From: Saturnia japonica
Lineage: Eukaryota > Arthropoda > Insecta > Lepidoptera > Saturniidae
Length of the DNA stretch: 64,000 nucleotides
Assembly: GCA_033032175.1 (NCBI GenBank)
Contig: CM065304.1
Location: forward strand, 15,128,001 to 15,192,000
Direction: 5' to 3'
The translations under genes and the position numbers were made by a program. Position 1 is the first letter of the stretch, and each line of letters opens with the position of its first letter. The notes beneath the pieces were generated by a model that had not been told where the DNA came from, made no database searches, and saw nothing but the letters and a program-made list of their open reading frames with translations. Positions 56,056 through 64,000 of this stretch are shown here, piece by piece.

Positions 56056-58240
56056 TTTATTAATGTAGATTTTTTAATATTATTATTATAGATGATTGCC
56101 ATTAATTATAGAAACGAAGATTTTTTCAGTTTTTATTATAACTTGAATAATATAACCCAGACGGTAGAACACTCGGGCTCGACTAGATTACGGGCTCCAC
56201 ATGTCATGGAAAACTTGTTGATGTGGCTTGCTTTGGCGTGTTCTGTTTCGGGGTAAACCAGTCAATACTCCGCTATATCAAGTAACCGTGTGGCTTTTCC
56301 TATGATATATTGTAGGTATGACTCGGTTGCATCTACGAATTGATCTTCGTCCAACAGTCACTCAGTAATCATCACTGTACTTTTATTGTACACGCATAGC
56401 GCAGTCATTTTGTCTACACAGTTTAAAAAAATATCTTGAAGCCATTTCCGTAATTTAGCAGCTACGTTATAATTTGCAAGTTATTATATTATTTAAGATC
56501 TAATCTAATTCTTAACATCAAAAGCACAACAAAGGGAAGTTGACTGTAAGTCCAGAAACCGAAGCCAAGGATACAATTAATAATTAATGTAAACTAACAA
56601 ATTAACTTAAATTGAAATTTAACTGTAACATTAAATAGAATATGTGCGTCTAAGAGTACCTACCTAAATAAAAATAAGATTGTATCTGCAGTAATGCACT
56701 CATTAAACCAATTGCGTTTAAGGGTGAAATTTTATCATTTTATTGGTTTATTGTGCATCAATATTGAACAAGTATTCACTATGAGGGGTCACAAATATTA
56801 TTCAGGCATATTCACATCTGTTATTAAATTTTGTGGAATACACATTTATTAATATATATGCGAATAAGATTAATATAGCTTTACCTAGGAATCTTAAAAA
56901 ATGTGAAGTATAAAAATACCTCATGAAAAAATTGTACTTGTCAACATTACAAAGTTACAATAAAAAACTATACATTTGCTTGACTGTAATCTCCTATAAC
57001 TTTAAGTGACGATAATTGTAGTCAAAGAGGGATGTAAACAGGTTCTCAAGTGCAAGTGAGATCTACTTACCTGGGGATCTTTGAGTTAATTTTTGGGGAT
57101 ACAGACTTGTATCTAGGATTGACAGATAATACCCAATCACTATTTTATTGTTTCCTCATGAATGCCTTCTCCAGAAGCTCAGGCTTATCTTGAAATTCTA
57201 ACTATATCCCTTTGGCATTGTATTTAAGCCATCACTGTCGCTAACAAAACGTTGCTAATGAAACTGACTTGCTCTTACTTTCGACGAACCGTATTCTAGT
57301 TTAGCAAATGGATCCAAGACTTTCAGGATATAATTTTCTTGATTTTATGAATACTTGTAGTAATCGTTATGAGTTTTGAACATAAAAATATAATATATAA
57401 GGGAATTTAAATTTATTATTTTTCACTTTGTTATGTACTAAACTAACTACCAAACTACTATTGACTATGAGCGACATTAAATTCATAATTTGAATGTAAT
57501 TTATAGCCTCATAGCCAACTTTTTTGATAATTTTTTTATGTCAAATACCGTATGTAAGTATATTAGGTACTTCAATGATGTCAAATAACGAACACAGGGT
57601 TTTTTACACTTCTTCGTATAAGTTAGGTAGTATAATAAAAATGTTATTAACATATTACTTAGTAAATACATTCATCCTTACACAGTTTACACTCAACTGT
57701 TTAAACTGAAATTTCACACAAGTGTCATCAAAGCCATTTATTATGTAGTGAGTTATTTGCACAGTGTTAAAATTTGGACACTCGTGTTTACTCGGGTGGC
57801 CGATCCTTGCGTTAGTAATCAAATTAAATAAATAATTATTGATGATAATTTTCCACAGCACATATTTTATCTTGCTAACATAAAGATTTTTTCCATACTC
57901 ATCCATTGCCTATGTATGTATACACACACAGCCGTTAGATTGCTTCAACATGTTTTTTTTTTTTTTTAAGAACAGTTTCCACACATCTGCTGTCATAGTT
58001 AGCTTTAGATTTACATACTAACTAGAAACATTTTTTTCGTGTGCTATAGGTATATACATATTACAATATGCAACAGGAGTGAAGTTATAGCCCAAAGCTG
58101 TAACCAAGTCAACCAAAACCAAAGCGTAGGCCAAAGTCAAGCCCAGCTAATCATGAACTCTCAAATAAGACAATTATGACATAATGATCAGTTTGTTATG
58201 CTGCAGTTCCTGTCATGTCTTTTTTTAATATAGATAGGCT
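56056..58240. other. AT-rich DNA, no supported gene
   Basis: A GC-richer patch at 56150-56290 ('gtagaacactcgggctcgac', 'acgggctccacatg') could be an old SINE, but no intact A or B box was found. Nothing else recognised. Confidence 0.35.
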
Positions 58241-58244
58241 GTCT

Positions 58245-58430
58245 TTTGACCACTGCCTCGCCTGATCGTAAGCGATGATGTGATCTACGATGGAGCACGC
58301 TTGCCTAGAAGGTGCCCATTCATACGAGACTTGAAGATATCCAGGTTGTAATTATCGGGAAATAAAAAATCCGTCAAAGAGTTCCACTCTTTAGCGGTGC
58401 GCATGATAAATGTGAATTAATCCTAGAAAT
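58245..58430. repeat. Dispersed repeat, degraded
   Basis: 'gcctcgcctgatcgtaagcg', 'gatctacgatggagcacgct', 'tgcctagaaggtgcccattc', 'gagttccactctttagcggt' in that order. From memory it is a common GC-richer interspersed repeat of Lepidoptera. A related end ('ggagggaacacactggtcgg', 'gagaaagttccacagcttca') is at 62320-62375. Confidence 0.45.
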
Positions 58431-59035
58431 AGGCCAGGCCAAGAGCTTATTTTTATAATGTGCTTGGAGCACTTTCAACTGAAGTTGATATTTTGATAAA
58501 TAAAATATGTAATTATTAAAAACAAATATGTGTACAATGTACACGTGGTAGAAGTGAAACTTTCACATCTATGTTTTTTTTAATTCAGAAAATGATCAAA
58601 TATACACTAATTTAAAGTTTATGAAAATGTACATACAAGTACTCACAATCATTATTCACAATATTATTTTCAATTAATGCACATTTCAAATATCAATGGT
58701 AACCTAACACAATATCAATCAGTAACAGAATGTTATAAGTGTTATCTAAAAAGTTTTTGTTTCGTGCCTTTTTGTTGAAGTAATAAAATTCATTATTGTG
58801 TGGCAACAAACCTCTTTTGTACCATGTTTCCATTGCCTAAAACATTCCTATCTCATTTTCTTCCACGTTAAATCTTATGAATTTATGTGTCTGTCTCTTT
58901 TTACTGTCGCTTTCGCTTTTCAACGACTTCAAAATCACAACGATGCTAAAGAAGTTTTCACTTCAAAAAAATTTTTGTATAGTAGTTTGAACAAAGTGAC
59001 TGCACTGTACCTGATGCTAAGTATAATGTAATCCA
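58431..59035. other. AT-rich DNA, no gene seen
   Basis: No motif recognised. Confidence 0.35.
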
Positions 59036-59039
59036 AAAA

Positions 59040-59245
59040 TAGCGGCGACTATCGAGGAGAGATCGGCTTTGCATCTCCGGTCGTGGCTTCGTCGCTGTCA
59101 TGCCTTTCGGCAACTGGATATACTGTGCTTGACCGAAATGGGAACAACTAAAAGAGAGTACACTCTGGCGGGCTATTTTACCCTGCATATGATGGTCGCG
59201 ACCTAGTCGAACACATCCACACAACGCCGCGATCTGATCGGAATC
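59040..59245. other. GC-rich island, unclassified
   Basis: About 200 bp markedly GC-richer than its flanks ('gatcggctttgcatctccgg', 'atgatggtcgcgacctagtc'). A minus-strand frame through it (59224-58958) is basic and Ser-rich with no family motif. It may be an old repeat or exon. Confidence 0.3.
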
Positions 59246-62180
59246 TATTTAATTTGAAATTTGTCACAAGTATAATTATGTCACAGTAATTTTATTTATT
59301 TATATTTCAATATTTTGTATGCTTTACGATCACGGTTTATGTATGTATATATTTATTTTGTTTTACACCATTGTAAGTGTTTCAATGCATACGTAGTTGA
59401 AGTCAGGCGTTATCCTTCGCCGTGATATGTTATCAGTAGTAAATATGAGTCTCCTACTATTTAGCACCATCTCCAGTTCGACCTTTTGCAATTATAGCAA
59501 TATTGTCTTGAGTAATATTATGTAATTATAGTCGTATACGTACTAACTCCCATTTAACTATATCGCAGAACCATCTTATCAAAGTTGTACATTAGTTACG
59601 CTGACACCTATTCGAAAACAAACAAATACATAAATTTTCTATTCACAAAACTGTTACACAGTGCATTGCATAATTTTTCTTATGTACCTGTCTCTGTTTT
59701 ATTTGGATAAGAACGTTAATCTCTGTTCAAATGAATAATTGCCAAGGCACTAATACTAACCGACCTGGTTCTTATTACTGTTTTACTATCGAAAAGTGAC
59801 ACAGTGAACCAAGGCGGTGTTTATTTGGAAACTATACGCAAATATAGGTGTTGTATAAGCATGTTTCATAATTCATTACCACATCGAAATCTAGTCTGTT
59901 ATTAAAATTATTTTCATAATACAAGCTTCTATTCCTTTTCTTCTATTATACCATCAGGTCCCACAGTCAAGTACATTTTGAAAGAATTGGTCAGTCAGGG
60001 ATTTTACCAACTGTCCAAGGTACACACTGTGCTATTATTTATTGTTAATTTCAAAAAGTAGCACGGGCTACGCACGGGTTACTTTCACATCTTTCTACAA
60101 TAACTCTGTGACACGAGGCATTTTTCATGCCAATTTTATAATGCAATCTCTGAAATTCTACCGATAAATCCTTGTTTAGGATGTTATGTCTTTTATTAGT
60201 ATTCTGTTGTATAATTATGACGATCAAATATGCAACTATGTAGACGGAGTAGCTAGGAACTCATATAATTACCAAATTAACATTGTGTTGGTGTATAAAA
60301 TGTGTGTAAAAACACGATAACAATATGAGAGTGAGCTTGGTTCCATGTTGATATAGCGTTTGTATGAAATTAAAAACTTTTCAAGTAAAAAATTAATTTG
60401 ACTTAGGTAGGTACATTCTCTCCAGTGTGCGCCACTGTGTTCTCTAGCGATAGAAGGAATATGCTAAAACAAACTTTTAATGATAAGACTATCATCGATT
60501 AATGTTAGTGGAAGTCAAAGTGAAGAATTTGTTTTGAATTGAATATGAATGAATTCTTTATTAATCCAAATCGAAACTTACAGAGAGCGTCGCCTCCTTT
60601 AATGATATTGCAGTTCAATCGATGCATTAAATAATATCTTTGTATACGAGTTTAATGAATGAATGAATGAATTTATTAAAATATTATTACAATTAGTTCT
60701 TAAATAAGCTATATTGTGATTGTTATTAGATTATGGCCATTGGGGTTCGCTTTTGTTGTTCTTAGACTGTTATGAAATAACTATAATTATAACTATTACA
60801 TTTAATTTGATATTTAAAGTACATTATGGATAAACAGTTTTATTTTAATTATACCACAAATATTTAGAATATTGCTTAACTAATGATTTAAAGTTATCAT
60901 TACACATAATTAATAATGGTTTTAGAATTTATCTACATAATTAACTAATATGTACATTTATTAAGTGTTGGAATTATTTCGTAGCGTTTAACAAGAGACA
61001 AATAACAAATAAAAATGAACAAATATTATATAACAAATTATTCTAATTTTAGGATAATTGTACCATTGTTTATATGACGGTACGGATGGCTGCGGCATGC
61101 AAATAAATCAGAGTTACATTTTTGTGGTGTGATCACAGAAATTTTATGTAATATGTACAGTTTCATTACCCAATATGTTTTTTTTTGTACACTAATTTTA
61201 CATACTTTACGAAGGTAATCCTACTACACTTTATGGAATAGTATAGATATATAGGTATAATATAATGTATAGATAATAAAATACTGAAGTGCAATTAATA
61301 TAACATTATACTTTCTGCTAATTTAAAAACTAAAGCGGATTTACATATACATAACAGAATGCTTATCATTTAAGTAAGAAGTTATTAGTTTGATGATAAT
61401 TATTCGAACGAGTTTTGTTTTTATTTTATTTATGTTAATTTATTACTATCTAACCTTTTTCTATATTTTCATTCGCAAACTTTTCAATTATATCGCAAGG
61501 CTACCGATAAATTTGTAATGTGTATCTCTCTCCTTGCTCCATAATTTATAAAATTACACATACCTCTATACACACACAAATAAAGCTCGTAAAATGACCA
61601 GTTTGCAGGTTTTTCCTTATACTTGTAGGCAATATACAAGGCAATATCCATGATGTTTAATCAAAGGCTTATCTCTATAAATATTTTATCACATCTAGAA
61701 TAAGAAATCTTATAAGCGATGAACATATAAATCAATGCATTTGCTAAGAAATGGTTTGTGGCTCACGAATAGGTACATTTCTTACAACAATAAACATAAA
61801 GAGCAAAGTTTTAACTTTGACAAATCAATGATAATCTGCTAGTATAGTCGGTAATTCCAAATATAAATCGCAGGATAACCAATCTATCGTTGTATTTTTT
61901 TTGTGCAAGATTCTTACTTGCATTATCAAGATGGTTGTTAGTAGTGATGGTTTTACTCGTTTACATCGAGCAAGGTAAAGATTGCTTAAGAGATGAACGT
62001 AAAAGATGACATAATACAAGACGACAAAAACTTTGCAATTCGACACTAATTCGCTAGTTCCGGTTTTCTGTCGCCACAAATACAGTCAAGTGAGATCAAA
62101 AAAGTTGATTTTATACAACTGCTGTTACTGGATTACTAGAACCATAATTTTCCTTTTTTTATAACAGCTCGGGCACATTG
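59246..62180. other. AT-rich DNA, no supported gene
   Basis: Contains an (aatg)n microsatellite at about 60654-60672 and a patch near 60545-60620 that might be a LINE 3' tail. No coding signal. Confidence 0.35.
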
Positions 62181-62209
62181 ACGGTACTTTCCCTAATAGT
62201 AAGCTCAGC

Positions 62210-62380
62210 ACATTCCAAACATAACGGCGCGGCAACCACCGAGAGATTTAAATTAATAGGCGGTCACCGCTGTCATTTTGGCATGCATAAATATCTCTTC
62301 ACATTACGCTTAAAGAACCCGATGTCGTAAGAAGGAGGGAACACACTGGTCGGGAGAAAGTTCCACAGCTTCACAGAACT
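62210..62380. repeat. Degraded dispersed repeat
   Basis: GC-richer words 'acggcgcggcaaccaccgag', 'aggcggtcaccgctgtcatt', 'agaacccgatgtcgtaagaa', 'gggagaaagttccacagctt'. Related in style to 58245-58430. Class unknown. Confidence 0.35.
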
Positions 62381-63880
62381 ACTAAGTATGTATGTCTGTG
62401 TCTAACTTTGAATATAAGCAGAAATTAGTATGATATAAGTATAAAATAATCAAATCAAAGAAAATTATATCAATCGTCAAAAGGGCAATTTTGAAAGAAG
62501 GAAAGAATAATGTGTTATAGTGTCATTAAGATCTGCTGTCTAGAAGCTTAATAGTACATAACAAATAGACGAATTTTACGGTAGGTAAAGCTAAGTCATC
62601 CAAAATTCATCTTTCGAAAGAACTATTTAGTTGAAGGTCATGCAGAAAGCAAGCTGAACAAGAATTGGAATGCCATTTTGTCAAGGCAGTATTCGTACTA
62701 TGAATACTTTTCCGAATTCATGATATTTCGAGCAATATCAGTATTTTAATTCCGTTCACATTTCTAACATTATGTGGAATTTTTGTAATATTTACAAGCT
62801 TGTTGTTTTGATTCAAAATAAATTTGTATGAAAAATGCAGTTTTCATGTGATATGAAATGAAACTAAATTATAAATTAGGTGCATATGCTATACGTACCT
62901 ATTAATACGACTATTCGTATTATTTACCTCAATAAAAAAAAAAAAAAATCTAATCGGTTTTGATTTTTAACTGTGGGAGCTAAGTATCAGATTTAAAAAA
63001 AATTATATTTATCTCAGAAACGGTGAAACATCGTCAAAGATTTTATTATCGTTTAAATATCAGAACCCGTTTGAAAACTTTAGTTGTTTCAATGTTGCTT
63101 TATGGCACTTAATATATCTAATATATTATAACTATAAATACATAGACTGTCTTTCTGTAATGCAAATAAAAATCTGTTGGGAGTTTTTGATGATATTACC
63201 GTAAAAAGCCGTCTTGTGAAAACCTAATAGTGCTCTGAGGTATTTAGAGCTATGCTATTGTACGAATTACGATTAAAATATAACCGCTAACGTTGTGAAA
63301 TAAACACATGCGACAGTTGGAGTTAACATAACTCGAAATATATATAATATATAGCATATGTATTATTAGTCATTATATGAACTCAATATACTCTTCCGAT
63401 GTTTACAAACAAAGTATGTAATTTGCTAACTAATATAACACGAGTTGCTTACTAAGAAATGATTAATATTGTTTGATTCTGGCGCATACAAGAAAGGCGA
63501 AATAATCTTAAATTAGATTTGTACAATAATAATCTCAAATAACGTGTTTAAGGTCTTACTAATACCTATATTTACATAATTGAAATACCGTAAATGAAGC
63601 GTTTGTATGGCCATTACTTCACTAATAATATTGTTTCACTTTGATAAACTTAATAAAAATTGATTTCTGTGTCAACAACAACTAAGTTAACCGTTGTAAA
63701 TTTTTTTTAAATATAAACGCACAGTTATTAGAAAGAGAAGGTTTTATAATGACACCATTAATATATATTAACAATGATTTATCTATTTATTTTGTAATTA
63801 CATAGATATAACTGGATTCGTCTAACCAATGGATGAAGATTGAACTCTCGTGAAGTTATATTCAATTGCTGATAAATGAA
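62381..63880. other. AT-rich DNA, no gene seen
   Basis: No motif recognised. Confidence 0.35.
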
Positions 63881-63882
63881 TA

Positions 63883-64000
63883 TACGAGGAAAATTTCGGG
63901 AATCAAGGAAGTGACACAACATTACTATTTAAAAATGTATTTATTGCTTTTCGAAGTATTTTCTCCGCGAAATTTGACACATTTTTCCATACGATGGAAC
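63883..64000 (-). mobile_element. Start of a mariner-like element, cut by the window edge
   Basis: After a TA (63881-63882) the sequence begins 'tacgaggaaaatttcgggaa', like the 'tacgagg' tips of some mariner-group elements. Within 50 bp there is a minus-strand frame with a transposase-like C-terminus. The other end lies outside the window. Confidence 0.45.
63925..63999 (-). CDS. Partial mariner-like transposase C-terminus
   Basis: Reading in from the window edge: FHRMEKCVKFRGENTSKSNK, four more residues and a TAG at 63927-63925. W/H-R-x-E-K-C-V then G-E/D is the usual end of mariner-group transposases. The remainder lies beyond the window, so the catalytic residues cannot be checked. Confidence 0.45.
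   Translation of the reverse strand, partial: FHRMEKCVKFRGENTSKSNKYIFK

Overview
This looks like nuclear DNA of a lepidopteran (moth or butterfly). It is AT-rich and gene-poor, and almost everything recognisable in it is transposon-derived. The order-level call rests on the repeat families: Helitron-like repeats ending in the 'gccgcgggcac..ctag' type of terminus, tRNA-derived SINEs of a type I associate with Lepidoptera, R1-, RTE- and CR1-type LINEs, and several Tc1/mariner-group elements. This is inference, because no conserved host gene is visible that could be used for placement. No bacterial operon, CRISPR array, rRNA gene, functional tRNA gene, telomeric repeat or viral gene was recognised.

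Layout. 1-5 kb: a decayed R1-type LINE (1.7-2.6 kb), then a full-length Mos1-type mariner (3696-4978, minus) whose transposase is broken by one missing base. 5-13 kb: Helitron-like pieces, a short dispersed-repeat pair, and an RTE-type LINE relic (9.8-10.7 kb) with a SINE inserted in it. 13.2-13.5 kb: the best host-gene signal, a TATA/Inr core promoter with a CRE followed by a short first coding exon with a splice donor. 16.2-17.5 kb: a full-length mariner whose open transposase has lost its third catalytic Asp. 18.3-19.6 kb: a DD41D-type Tc1/mariner-group element with an intact ORF and perfect terminal repeats, the best candidate for a still-active element here. 20.4-22.6 kb: Helitron-like elements with internal ~115-bp tandem units and a decayed mariner relic. 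22.6-31 kb: mostly unassigned DNA with a possible small minus-strand gene (26.0 kb) and a decayed coding relic (28.6-29.3 kb). 31 kb: a near-perfect 75-bp inverted repeat (MITE or foldback). 35-38 kb: a SINE, a LINE 3' end and a second RTE relic. 38.8-40.1 kb: a Tigger/pogo element that has lost its DDE core but keeps its DNA-binding and C-terminal parts, including a PCNA-box-like motif. 46.4-50.5 kb: a nearly complete CR1-type LINE (minus) with two ORFs and a 3' hairpin. 53.8-56.1 kb: four Helitron-like copies in two end-to-end pairs. 56-64 kb: unassigned AT-rich DNA with a few degraded repeats and the start of another mariner-like element at the right edge.

The window therefore reads as a transposon-rich intergenic or intronic region. 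If the promoter and exon at 13.3-13.5 kb are real, much of the DNA to its right may be the first intron of that gene. The autonomous-looking elements could in principle supply transposase or reverse transcriptase to the non-autonomous ones, but no such pairing is shown by matching termini within this window. Boundaries of degraded repeats are approximate.
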